14,041 bases of DNA from Halanaerobium sp. (GCA_003070825.1 QBLP01000023.1:1-14041); one strand, 5' to 3'. Shown: positions 6,978 through 13,994, numbered from the stretch's first letter. The notes: generated by a model not told the origin, from the letters alone. Program-made: numbers and translations.

Positions 6978-7778
6978 TTGAGTATTTTAGAAACTAAAAA
7001 TTTATCACTGGCCTATGACAAAAATAAAATAATTGATAATCTTGACTTAAAGATACCAGAAGGCGAAATTACTATTTTTATTGGTGGTAATGGTTCCGGT
7101 AAATCAACCCTGCTTAATTCTATGGCCCGGCTTTTAAAACCTGTGGAGGGTTCTGTAGAACTGAAGGGAGAAGATATTAATCAGCTTTCAACCAAAGAAG
7201 TGGCAAAAAAGCTTGCCTTTTTACCTCAAAGCTCTACTATTCCAGAGGGAATTACCGTCCGCAAACTGGTTGAACAGGGAAGATATCCCTATCAAAAATG
7301 GTATCAGGCCTCAAGCAGTGAGGATCAAAAGATAGTTGAAAAGGTTTTAAAAGACACAGGTCTTTTAGAACTTGCCGATCGAGATTTAAGTTCACTCTCT
7401 GGTGGACAGCGGCAGCGGGCCTGGCTGGCAATGGTCCTGGCTCAGGATACAGAAATAATTTTACTCGATGAACCAACTACCTACCTTGATCTCTCCCATC
7501 AGGTTGATCTGCTTGACTTACTCTATGAATTAAACAAGAAAGATCAGCGGACAATTATTATGGTCCTGCATGATTTAAACTTAGCCTGCCGCTATGCTGA
7601 TCATATAGTGGCTGTTAAAGATAAAGGAGTTTTTGCCCAGGGTAAACCGGAAGAAGTTATTGATGAAGAAGTGATTAAAGAAGTTTTTGATTTAAACTGT
7701 CAGATTGTTTCTGATCCTGTATTTGGAACCCCTCTCTGTATTCCAACAGGCAAAAATAAATTAAGTCAGGTTGTTTAA
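6978..7778 (+). CDS. FecE-family iron ABC transporter ATP-binding protein
   Basis: Cytoplasmic ATPase of 266 residues that powers the importer formed with the two permeases before it. All ABC landmarks are present: Walker A GGNGSGKS (36-43), Q-loop Q84 in FLPQSS, signature LSGGQRQR (140-147), Walker B IILLDEP (160-166) with catalytic E165, D-loop after TTYLD, and switch H198 in MVLHDLN. LSHQVDLLDLLYEL after the Walker B region and the C-terminal VFDLNCQIVSDPVFGTPLCIP are typical of the FepC/FhuC/FecE group. The TTG start is set by the AAAGGAGG 7 bases upstream. This is the last gene of the operon. No outer-membrane TonB-dependent receptor is encoded in the window, although a diderm cell would be expected to need one. 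Confidence 0.93.
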   Translation: MSILETKNLSLAYDKNKIIDNLDLKIPEGEITIFIGGNGSGKSTLLNSMARLLKPVEGSVELKGEDINQLSTKEVAKKLAFLPQSSTIPEGITVRKLVEQGRYPYQKWYQASSSEDQKIVEKVLKDTGLLELADRDLSSLSGGQRQRAWLAMVLAQDTEIILLDEPTTYLDLSHQVDLLDLLYELNKKDQRTIIMVLHDLNLACRYADHIVAVKDKGVFAQGKPEEVIDEEVIKEVFDLNCQIVSDPVFGTPLCIPTGKNKLSQVV

Positions 7779-7784
7779 ACTTGT

Positions 7785-7830
7785 AAAGAGGCTGGATGAA
7801 AATTCAGTCTCTTTGCCATTTATATTCTTT
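7785..7830 (+). terminator. Probable terminator after the iron operon
   Basis: AAAGAGGCTG (7785-7794) pairs with CAGTCTCTTT (7805-7814) through 10 pairs, one a G-U pair, around a 10-base loop. The sequence after it is T-rich but broken (GCCATTTATATTCTTTTT), so termination may be partial. Confidence 0.6.
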
Positions 7831-7891
7831 TTAAGATAAAGAGAAGAAATATCTCAACTTTATTTGAGAAATAAATAACTTGCAAATTCCT

Positions 7892-7920
7892 TTGACAAGC
7901 CTGATAGAATGCTATATGAT
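7892..7920 (+). promoter_or_regulatory. Sigma-A promoter of the lactate operon
   Basis: TTGACA (7892-7897) and TATGAT (7915-7920) are spaced by 17 bases, giving a -35 identical to consensus and a -10 matching 5 of 6. Transcription would begin near 7927, leaving a leader of about 280 bases before etfB that holds the two palindromic operators. Confidence 0.75.
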
Positions 7921-7957
7921 AAGAATATAATTAAATATTCAAATTTTTTTAAAATTA

Positions 7958-7976
7958 ATGGTCAGACCATCAGTCC
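7958..7976 (+). promoter_or_regulatory. Putative operator, copy 1 (TGGTCAGACCA)
   Basis: ATGGTCAGACCAT is a perfect 13-base palindrome around a central A, followed by CAGTCC. Its form, GGTC/GACC with a short centre, resembles operators of FadR-subfamily GntR regulators, which commonly control lactate operons. It lies about 31 bases past the predicted transcription start. The identity of the regulator is an inference; none is encoded in the window. Confidence 0.65.
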
Positions 7977-8016
7977 TAAAATACATAAAGCAAAAATATT
8001 TATTTTTTCGCAAAAT

Positions 8017-8034
8017 TGGTCAGACCATCGGTCC
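8017..8034 (+). promoter_or_regulatory. Putative operator, copy 2 (TGGTCAGACCA)
   Basis: The same 11-base palindrome as copy 1 recurs 58 bases downstream, within an 18-base stretch that differs from copy 1 at one base (TCGGTCC against TCAGTCC). Here the right half-site is shared with a second dyad, GACC-ATC-GGTC (8023-8033). Two spaced copies suggest cooperative or looping repression. Confidence 0.65.
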
Positions 8035-8206
8035 GATAGTTCTATTTTAAAATATTGGATAAAGGGGGTTCAAATTAAAAATAATTTTATTGGGGCAGAT
8101 TTAAATTTTATATTTAGATGACAGTGGGGATTGTTATCTAAAATATTTTTTAGCATTTGGGCTTAAATTTTTAATAACGGGTATATAATTTAAAGGGGTG
8201 TAATAA

Positions 8207-9001
8207 TTGGAAATATTAGTTTGTGTTAAACAGGTTCCAGAAACCAAAAATGTGGAAGTAGATGAAAACGGAAATCTAATTCGTGATGGTGTTGATTCAA
8301 TAATGAATCCTTATGACATGTATGCACTGGAAACTGCACTGAGGTTGAAAGCTGAACACGGAGGAACAGTTACCGCAATTACCATGGGGCCTCCTCAGGC
8401 AAAAGAAGTTATTAGAGAGGCTTATATGATGGGGGCAGATAAGGGTTTTATTTTATCTGATATTAAATTTGCTGGAGCAGATGTTCTGGCGACAAGTTAT
8501 ACCTTGAGCAAGGGACTTGAGGTTATCGGTCTCAAAAATGGCTATGATTTAATTATTTGCGGTATGGAGAGCACGGACGGAGATACCGCTCAAGTTGGTC
8601 CAGCTATTGCTGAAACTCTTAAGATTCCCCATGTAGCCTATGTCAGTTCAATTAAAGGCTCTACTGAGGAAAAAATTATGGTGGAAAAGGATATGGGAGA
8701 GACTATTGAAGTGGTAGAATTTAGCTACCCTGGTTTGATTACTGTTACCAAACATGTAAATCAGCCCCGCCTTCCTTCTTATAGACTTAAACTAGAAACA
8801 GCTGACAGAGAAATAGAAACACTTACCTTTGCTGATCTACTTGATGATGATGAAAATAATTTTGGACTAAAGGGTTCTCCAACTCAGGTAGAAGAAGTTT
8901 TCCCTCCAGATGATAATATTGAACAGGTAATCTGGGATGGAAGTGGAGAAGAACTGTCTGACAAATTATTTAATGAATTAAAGGAGTTGAAGCTTGTATG
9001 A
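8207..9001 (+). CDS. lctB: Electron transfer flavoprotein beta subunit (lactate dehydrogenase-associated)
   Basis: EtfB of 264 residues, the usual length. It pairs with EtfA and holds a flavin; in bifurcating Etfs this is the FAD that exchanges electrons with NAD(H). Features: N-terminal MEILVCVKQVPETKNVEVDENG, NPYDMYALETALRLK (34-48), TAITMGP (56-62), the flavin-binding stretch DGDTAQVGP (124-132), and VTKHVNQPRLPS near residue 190. The TTG start is preceded by AAAGGGG eight bases upstream. It overlaps etfA by four bases (ATGA), implying coupled translation. Gene order EtfB, ferredoxin-fused EtfA, FAD dehydrogenase matches the lctBCD core of Acetobacterium woodii, where the complex oxidises lactate with NAD+ while consuming reduced ferredoxin. 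The lct symbol is by analogy; etfB is the safer general name. Confidence 0.9.
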   Translation: MEILVCVKQVPETKNVEVDENGNLIRDGVDSIMNPYDMYALETALRLKAEHGGTVTAITMGPPQAKEVIREAYMMGADKGFILSDIKFAGADVLATSYTLSKGLEVIGLKNGYDLIICGMESTDGDTAQVGPAIAETLKIPHVAYVSSIKGSTEEKIMVEKDMGETIEVVEFSYPGLITVTKHVNQPRLPSYRLKLETADREIETLTFADLLDDDENNFGLKGSPTQVEEVFPPDDNIEQVIWDGSGEELSDKLFNELKELKLV

Positions 9002-10212
9002 GTAACTACAGCATAGATTATGTAAATTGTTCTCTTTGTAAAGTATGTATTGAAGCCTGTCCTTTTGATGCTATAGATATAGTAGACGGTAAAATTGAGA
9101 TGAATTCAGCCTGTAAGGCCTGCGGAATTTGTGTTAAAAGCTGTCCTGAAGGTTTAATTCAGCCGGTTGAGGACAAAAGAAAAGCTGTTGATAAGAGCCT
9201 CTACAGTGATGTTTTAGTTTTTGCAGAACAGTTAGAAGGTAAAATTCACCCGGTTACCTATGAGTTGATGGGTAAAGGGAGGGAATTGGCTGATAAAATT
9301 AATCAGGAACTGCATGTTATTTTACTCGGCCATGATTTAACTGATCAGACTGAAGAAATCCTGGCACACGGGGCAGATAAAGTTTATGTTTATAATCAGG
9401 AGCCTCTGCATCACTTTGATGTTGAAGCCTATGCCAGAGCCTTTGAAGACTGTGTAGAGAGAACAAAGCCGACAATAATCCTGATTGGAGCAACTTCAAT
9501 CGGTAGATCTCTGGCACCAAGAATTTCAACCAGATTTAAAACAGGATTGACTGCAGACTGTACAATTTTAGATGTTAGAGAGAATACAGATTTAGTCCAG
9601 ACCAGACCTGCCTTTGGTGGTAATATTATGGCCAGGATTTTAACCACCAGAACCAGACCTCAGATGGCAACTGTGCGCTATAAGGTCATGGAACCGGCTG
9701 AAAGAATAGAGAATCCGACCGGAGAAGTTATTAACTTTAGTGTTGATGAAAAAGAATTAGAAACCAGATCCAACTTCGTCAGCATCACTAAAAAGCCTGA
9801 AGTTGACAGTATTGAAGAAGCAGATAAAATTATTGCTGTTGGCCGGGGAGTAAGAGAAGAAAAAGACTTAGAAATGATCAAAGAGCTTGCCGACTTAATA
9901 GGAGCTAAAATTGGTACAACCCGTCCTCTGATCGAAAAAGGCTGGACCGAACACCAGCAGCAGATTGGTTTAAGCGGTAGGTCAGTTCGACCGGAATTAT
10001 TAATCACCTTAGGTGTTTCTGGTTCGGTGCAGTTTGTGGCCGGGATGAAGAGTTCAGAACATATTTTTGCGGTAAATACTGATCCGGAAGCAAGTATCTT
10101 TAATGTAGCGCATTATGGTATGGTGGGCGATTTATATGAGATTGTACCAAAATTAATTGAGAAGATAAAAAATGGTGAGCAGGTTTTTGAGAAAACAGCA
10201 GCTGCTGTTTAG
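8998..10212 (+). CDS. lctC: Electron transfer flavoprotein alpha subunit with N-terminal 2[4Fe-4S] ferredoxin domain
   Basis: EtfA of 404 residues: about 60 residues of ferredoxin domain followed by a standard EtfA of about 340. Eight cysteines form two complete CxxCxxCxxxCP motifs (C11, C14, C17, C21 and C39, C42, C45, C49), each able to bind a [4Fe-4S] cluster. The EtfA part has an N-terminal Rossmann-like domain (about 70-250) and a C-terminal FAD domain with IAVGRGV (279-285), GLSGRSVRPELLITLGVSG (324-342) and NTDPEASIFNVAHYG (360-374). The ferredoxin domain would pass electrons from free ferredoxin to the flavins, the key feature of lactate-dehydrogenase Etf complexes. It overlaps etfB by four bases; AAGGAG lies about 12 bases before the ATG. 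The dehydrogenase gene follows after 23 bases. Confidence 0.92.
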   Translation: MSNYSIDYVNCSLCKVCIEACPFDAIDIVDGKIEMNSACKACGICVKSCPEGLIQPVEDKRKAVDKSLYSDVLVFAEQLEGKIHPVTYELMGKGRELADKINQELHVILLGHDLTDQTEEILAHGADKVYVYNQEPLHHFDVEAYARAFEDCVERTKPTIILIGATSIGRSLAPRISTRFKTGLTADCTILDVRENTDLVQTRPAFGGNIMARILTTRTRPQMATVRYKVMEPAERIENPTGEVINFSVDEKELETRSNFVSITKKPEVDSIEEADKIIAVGRGVREEKDLEMIKELADLIGAKIGTTRPLIEKGWTEHQQQIGLSGRSVRPELLITLGVSGSVQFVAGMKSSEHIFAVNTDPEASIFNVAHYGMVGDLYEIVPKLIEKIKNGEQVFEKTAAAV

Positions 10213-10222
10213 TACTACTTAT

Positions 10223-10228
10223 AGGGGG
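10223..10228 (+). promoter_or_regulatory. Ribosome binding site deciding the dehydrogenase start
   Basis: AGGGGG lies 7 bases before ATG 10236 and only 4 bases before the in-frame TTG at 10233, so the ATG is preferred. Confidence 0.65.
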
Positions 10229-10235
10229 TAAATTG

Positions 10236-11627
10236 ATGAATTTTAATAAAATAACAGAGGCAGATATCGAATCCTTAATCGAAATTTTAGATAGTGATCG
10301 AGTAACTTTAAAGGAAGATATTAGTGAAGATTATTCTCATGATGAACTGGCCGAGCTTAGAGTATATCCTGAGCTAATTGTAGAGCCTGAAAATACAGAA
10401 GAAGTAGCCCAGATTATGAAATTTGCCAGTAAAAGAAATATACCTGTAACTCCTCGTGGAAGCGGAACCGGTCTTTGTGGGGGAGCAGTTGCTATGGAGG
10501 GTGGTATCCTTTTATTAACAACTTCCATGGATGAAATCATTGAAATTGATGAAGAAAACTTAACTGCCAGTGTCCAGCCGGGAGTTATCTTAATGAATTT
10601 TGCTGAGAAAGTAAATGATTTAGGTTTTATGTATCCACCTGATCCGGGAGAAAAAAGTGCTACCTTAGGTGGTAATGTGCTCACCAATGCCGGAGGAATG
10701 AGAGCAGTTAAATATGGTGTTACCAGAGATTATGTGCTGGGAATGGAAATTGTGCTGCCAAACGGAGAAATTATTAATACCGGTGGTAAGGTTGTTAAAA
10801 ACAGTTCTGGCTACAGTATTCAGGATCTGATGATCGGTTCAGAAGGAACCCTTGGTATTGTAACAGAAATCACCTTAAAATTAGTGCCAATGCCTAAAAA
10901 AGCATTGACTTTATTGATTCCATTTGACAGCCTGGAAGAGGCGATTGGAACTGTACCGGAAATCATAAATGCGAAGATAGTGCCCACAGGCATTGAATTT
11001 ATGGAAAAGGAAGTCCTGCTTGCTGCAACTGATTATCTGGGTAAAGAGTTTCCAGATACATCTGCTCCCGCTTATCTTTTACTTAAATTTGACGGCAATG
11101 ACAAAAAAGAAATAGAAAAACAGTACGAAGTAGCAGCAGATGTCTGTCTGGCAAATAATGCTTATGATGTCTATATTGCCAACACTGATGAGCGACAGGA
11201 TGTGATCTGGGATACCAGAGGTGCTCTGCTTGAAGCTTTAAAAGCAGTTAGTGAATTAGATGAATGTGATGTTGTTGTGCCGAGAAATAGAGTTGCTGAC
11301 TTTGTTAACTTTACTCACAGGCTGGAGGATAAACATAATTTAAGAATCCGCGGTTTTGGTCATGCTGGTGATGGAAATTTACATCTCTATACTTTAAAAG
11401 ACGACTTAGATGATCAAACCTGGCAGCAGCGAAACAAAGCGGTTATGGGCGAGCTTTATGCTAAATCAAGAGAGATGAAGGGTAAGGTATCAGGAGAGCA
11501 CGGAATTGCAATTGCCAAAAAAGAGTATTTACATGAAGATATTGGACCCATGCAGCTGGAGCTGATGCGGGGAATTAAAAATACTTTTGATCCTCAAAAC
11601 ATCTTAAACCCTGGTAAAACTGTCTAA
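10236..11627 (+). CDS. lctD: FAD-linked lactate/glycolate dehydrogenase (GlcD/LctD family)
   Basis: Cytoplasmic flavoprotein of 463 residues in the GlcD / D-lactate dehydrogenase family (VAO-type FAD fold), which oxidises a 2-hydroxy acid to a 2-oxo acid. FAD-binding landmarks are PRGSGTGLCGGAV (73-85), PPDPGEKSATLGGN and TNAGG (134-154), and GSEGTLGIVTEI (201-212). The C-terminal cap carries GFGHAGDGNLHLY (373-385) with likely metal/substrate histidines, SGEHGI (419-424), and the closing FDPQNILNPGK (451-461). Next to etfB and ferredoxin-fused etfA, it is most likely the catalytic subunit of an electron-coupled lactate dehydrogenase. Glycolate or another 2-hydroxy acid remains possible. A stable hairpin follows. 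No lactate permease or racemase gene accompanies the operon here. Confidence 0.9.
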   Translation: MNFNKITEADIESLIEILDSDRVTLKEDISEDYSHDELAELRVYPELIVEPENTEEVAQIMKFASKRNIPVTPRGSGTGLCGGAVAMEGGILLLTTSMDEIIEIDEENLTASVQPGVILMNFAEKVNDLGFMYPPDPGEKSATLGGNVLTNAGGMRAVKYGVTRDYVLGMEIVLPNGEIINTGGKVVKNSSGYSIQDLMIGSEGTLGIVTEITLKLVPMPKKALTLLIPFDSLEEAIGTVPEIINAKIVPTGIEFMEKEVLLAATDYLGKEFPDTSAPAYLLLKFDGNDKKEIEKQYEVAADVCLANNAYDVYIANTDERQDVIWDTRGALLEALKAVSELDECDVVVPRNRVADFVNFTHRLEDKHNLRIRGFGHAGDGNLHLYTLKDDLDDQTWQQRNKAVMGELYAKSREMKGKVSGEHGIAIAKKEYLHEDIGPMQLELMRGIKNTFDPQNILNPGKTV

Positions 11628-11666
11628 AAAATTGTAACTCAAAATTAAATTGTTTCCTGGATACTT

Positions 11667-11709
11667 AAGCCTCCTCTTAGATGTAAAAAATCATCTTAAG
11701 AGGAGGTTT
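11667..11709 (+). terminator. Hairpin ending the lactate operon
   Basis: AAGCCTCCTCTTAGATG (11667-11683) pairs with CATCTTAAGAGGAGGTTT (11692-11709), about 17 pairs with one bulged base and an 8-base loop. The T tail is short (TTTCATATTATT). The stem is very stable, so it may terminate transcription or protect the 3' end of the message. Confidence 0.75.
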
Positions 11710-11739
11710 CATATTATTAAGCCATTCAAAATCATTTTG

Positions 11740-12726
11740 TTTTTAGAGGCGGATGGCTGATTATATTCATATTAAACAATCTGGTTGAAAAGAATAAGAA
11801 GTTTAATTGGTAATTACCTTTCTAATCGTGATATTTTGAGTTTCTATGACTGTAATAAATATACACGAACTCCTAAGAAATCAAAAGAAGGAGTAATAAT
11901 TTACAGGACTTTTATGGGTGGGGGATCAACAGTTGTCGCCACCGGGAATATAGTTAGATGTTATGAAAAAGAGTTTAAGGAAATGGGGATTGATCTCAGT
12001 CAGGAATTTAAAGAGGCTGAAAATGAAATTCCAATAAGACTTTCAACCAAAGAAATTCAAGCCTCAGGTTCCAGAGCAATTTATGAGGCAGCATTAAGCC
12101 TGGGTTATCAGATGGAAGCTATGCCGAAAGCAATTGATCAACAAAAATGCATAAAATGTGGACTCTGTATTAATGGCTGTAAACAGGGAGCCAAGTGGAC
12201 TGCAAAAAATTATTTAAATCAGGCTGTCAAGCAGGGAGCGGTAGTTAGATATGATAGTAGAGTAGAAGAGGTTCTTATCGATCAGGGGCAGGCTTATGGA
12301 GTTAGAGGTGTTAATGCTGAGGATGAGTTTGAATACGAAGCAGATAAGGTTATTCTAGCAGCCGGCGGCCTGGGTACTCCAGTTATACTGCAAAATTCTA
12401 AAATAAACAATACTGATGTTGGCAAAAATCTTTTTATTGATATCTTTGTTAATGTCTATGGAATAACTGATGATGTAAATCAGCTTTCTGAACCACCGAT
12501 GGAGTTTGTTGATCTTGAGTTTCATGACCAGGAAGGCTTTTTATTATCGCCATTTATTAATCGTCAGAAGATGATAAGGTTTATTGAAGCAGGTTTAAAG
12601 GGAATGAGATTAAAAGATAAGAATTTGTATGTTTGTGATGCAAGTGTATTTCCAAGCTCACCCGGTATGCCTCCGATTTTAACAATTGTGGCTCTGGCAA
12701 AGAAGCTGGCTAAAGATGCAGCCTAA
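11740..12726 (+). pseudogene. Decayed GMC-type FAD oxidoreductase with Cys cluster
   Basis: The open frame from TTG 11785 gives 313 residues of a GMC-family oxidoreductase (COG2303-like), a family whose comparable members are usually over 430. It keeps the GGGSTVVATGN motif, a four-cysteine motif CIKCGLCINGC before KQGAKWTAKNYL, ILAAGGLGTPVILQNS, and the C-terminal NLYVCDASVFPSSPGMPP. Two parts are missing. First, the N-terminal GxGxxG dinucleotide fold is absent; the other frame just upstream (11784-11810) reads VEKNKKFNW then stops, resembling the LEKGK segment that should precede IGNYLS, which implies a frameshift. Second, about 90 residues are lost between MRLK and DKNLYVCD, including the expected HPGGT region. 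No ribosome site precedes TTG 11785. It is very probably non-functional as a flavoenzyme. Confidence 0.75.
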
Positions 12727-12778
12727 ATTCGAATTAGATCTTTTTTCGGCTCATTAACTAAAAAATTGAATAAAATGC

Positions 12779-12807
12779 TTGAAAAGCAGGATAAATAGTG
12801 TTACAAT
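12779..12807 (+). promoter_or_regulatory. Sigma-A promoter of glcT
   Basis: TTGAAA (12779-12784) and TACAAT (12802-12807) are spaced by 17 bases; each matches 5 of 6 consensus bases. Transcription would start near 12814, just before the antiterminator element, so the leader RNA contains the whole RAT/terminator switch. Confidence 0.7.
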
Positions 12808-12831
12808 TAAAAAAACTCAATCGAGGAAAAG

Positions 12832-12861
12832 AGAGTGTTACTGTTAAATCAGGCATAATCT
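12832..12861 (+). promoter_or_regulatory. Ribonucleic antiterminator (RAT) upstream of glcT
   Basis: The core GTGTTACTG-N5-CAGGCATAATCT (12836-12861) has the GTTACTG and CAGGCA halves that pair to form the RAT hairpin bound by BglG/LicT/GlcT-type proteins. Its last bases (TCT, from 12859) are also the first bases of the terminator stem, so the two structures exclude each other. This predicts autoregulation of glcT. Confidence 0.82.
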
Positions 12862-12945
12862 AGGAGAAGATATAAGTTCCTTAACTAATTTGTATTAGCT
12901 AAGAGGGAGGACTTTATATTTTTTTCTAGATTTTTCTTTTTGTTT
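12859..12945 (+). terminator. Conditional terminator in the glcT leader
   Basis: A long hairpin starts at TCTAGGAGAAGATATAAG (12859 on) and closes at CTTTATATTTTTTTCTAGA (ending 12930). Inside it, TTAACTAAT pairs with ATTAGCTAA around a TTGT loop. Several lower-stem pairs are G-U. The T-rich tail TTTTTCTTTTTGTTT follows at 12931. It overlaps the 3' end of the RAT, as required for antitermination. Confidence 0.8.
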
Positions 12946-12980
12946 AATAAAATGAGGCTTTTACTTTCAGGGGGAATCAG

Positions 12981-13835
12981 ATGTCTGTTAGAGAAAAGTA
13001 TAAAGTGAAAAAGGTATTTAATAATAATGTGATTCTAGCAGAAAAAGGTGCTGAAAAGCAGGAACTGATTCTGATTGCAACTGGTATTGGTTTTGCATCC
13101 AGCAAAGGTGATATTTTTACAAAAGATGATTATCAAATCAAGCAGGAGTTTGTACCTCTCGCCGGGGAAAAGAGGAGTAATTATTTTCAGCTGCTGGAAG
13201 AGGTAGACAGTAAGATCATTCAGGCAACTGAAGAGATTATCAATATGGTTAATGAGGAGCTTGATGAAGATATAAATCAGTATATCAGGATTGGCCTGAC
13301 TGATCATATCGCTTTCACCTTAAAAAGAATTAAAGAGGGGCTGGAGATTATAAATCCATTTTTGATGGAAACCAGGACCCTTTATAAAAAAGAATTTCAG
13401 CTGGCCAGGAAGTCAGTAAAGATATTGGAAAATAATTTTGAGATTTCCATACCAGAAGGCGAGATTGGTTTTATAGCATTTCACATTCATGGAGCAATTA
13501 ATAACAGTGAGGTTTCTAAAACAGTTAAGAATACTTCAATTATCAAACAGTTGGTTGCAAAGGTGGAAGAAGAACTTGGTCAGGAACTTGAATATGACAG
13601 TTTAAATTATGCCAGGCTGGTTAACCATCTCCGTTTTGCTTTAGAGAGGATCGAAAGTAGAGAAAATAATACTAATCCACTTTTAGAAAATATCAAAAAG
13701 GACTTTAAAGAAAGTTATCAGCTAGCAGGGAAACTGGCAGAAATTATTGAATCCAGATTTGATTACCAGGTTCCCGAAGATGAGAAGGGTTATCTGGCAC
13801 TGCACCTGCACAGACTGAATAGGGATTTTAATTAA
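12981..13835 (+). CDS. glcT: GlcT-type transcription antiterminator (BglG/LicT family)
   Basis: RNA-binding antiterminator of 284 residues, the family's usual length. Residues 1-60 form the CAT RNA-binding domain (YKVKKVFNNNVILAE, then GIGFASSKGD). Two PTS regulation domains follow. PRD1 (about 70-175) contains the probable phosphorylation sites H109 in GLTDH and H168/H170 in FIAFHIHGA; PRD2 (about 185-284) contains H216 in LVNH and H275/H277 in LALHLH. LTDHIAFTLKR, NPFLMETRTLY and EGEIGFIAFHIH resemble Bacillus GlcT more than LicT or SacY. GlcT binds the RAT of glucose-PTS messages when the transporter is busy and lets transcription continue. The ATG is preceded by AGGGGGAA about 4-6 bases away. 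RAT elements on both sides suggest control of itself and of the next gene. Confidence 0.9.
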   Translation: MSVREKYKVKKVFNNNVILAEKGAEKQELILIATGIGFASSKGDIFTKDDYQIKQEFVPLAGEKRSNYFQLLEEVDSKIIQATEEIINMVNEELDEDINQYIRIGLTDHIAFTLKRIKEGLEIINPFLMETRTLYKKEFQLARKSVKILENNFEISIPEGEIGFIAFHIHGAINNSEVSKTVKNTSIIKQLVAKVEEELGQELEYDSLNYARLVNHLRFALERIESRENNTNPLLENIKKDFKESYQLAGKLAEIIESRFDYQVPEDEKGYLALHLHRLNRDFN

Positions 13836-13906
13836 TTTTGATTTAGCAATTTAATTTAAAGATAAAATTACATTTAAAAATAGAATGCAAAAACTAAATA
13901 TTCGCT

Positions 13907-13938
13907 GAGGCATGTTACTGTTTAATCAGGCAAGAGCC
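13907..13938 (+). promoter_or_regulatory. Second RAT element, downstream of glcT
   Basis: CATGTTACTG-TTTAAT-CAGGCAAGAG (13911-13936) repeats the RAT core found before glcT: GTTACTG and CAGGCA match exactly. Its 3' end overlaps the terminator stem that begins at 13935. It presumably controls a glucose-type PTS gene beyond the right edge, as in Bacillus glcT-ptsG, but that gene is not visible. Its promoter is not clear; TTGATT (13838) with GATAAA (13861) is the best weak candidate. Confidence 0.82.
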
Positions 13939-13994
13939 GAAGAGAAACTATTATTCCTAATTCCAGGGGAGTAGTAGATTCTCTTCGGCTTTTC
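13935..13994 (+). terminator. Conditional terminator after the second RAT
   Basis: AGCCGAAGAGAA (13935-13946) pairs perfectly with TTCTCTTCGGCT (13979-13990). An inner stem, CTATTATTCC with GGGGAGTAGTAG, adds about 10 more pairs after one A-A mismatch. TTTTCTATTGCTTTT follows. The left arm overlaps the RAT, so antiterminator binding would prevent this hairpin. Confidence 0.85.

Larger units (their letters stand above)
7779..8206 (+). other. 428-base regulatory gap between the iron and lactate operons
   Basis: This gap holds a hairpin (7785-7814), a promoter (7892-7920) and two operator copies (7958-7976 and 8017-8034). The remainder, 8035-8190, is very AT-rich with no convincing gene. A TATAAT at 8184-8189 has no fitting -35. 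An open frame at 7909-8121 begins inside the -10 region, has no ribosome site and shows no recognisable protein features, so it is not called. Confidence 0.6.

Noticed and set aside
7909..8121. 70-codon open frame in the leader of the lactate operon
   Set aside because: It starts inside the promoter -10 region, has no ribosome site, runs through both operator palindromes, and its protein shows no recognisable features.
8184..8189. TATAAT close to etfB as a second promoter
   Set aside because: No -35 hexamer lies at 16-18 bases; the nearest TTGGGC is 21 bases away. The upstream TTGACA/TATGAT pair is much better.
9317..10687. Several minus-strand open frames within the etfA and dehydrogenase genes
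   Set aside because: They lie opposite strongly recognised genes, lack ribosome sites and show no protein family features.
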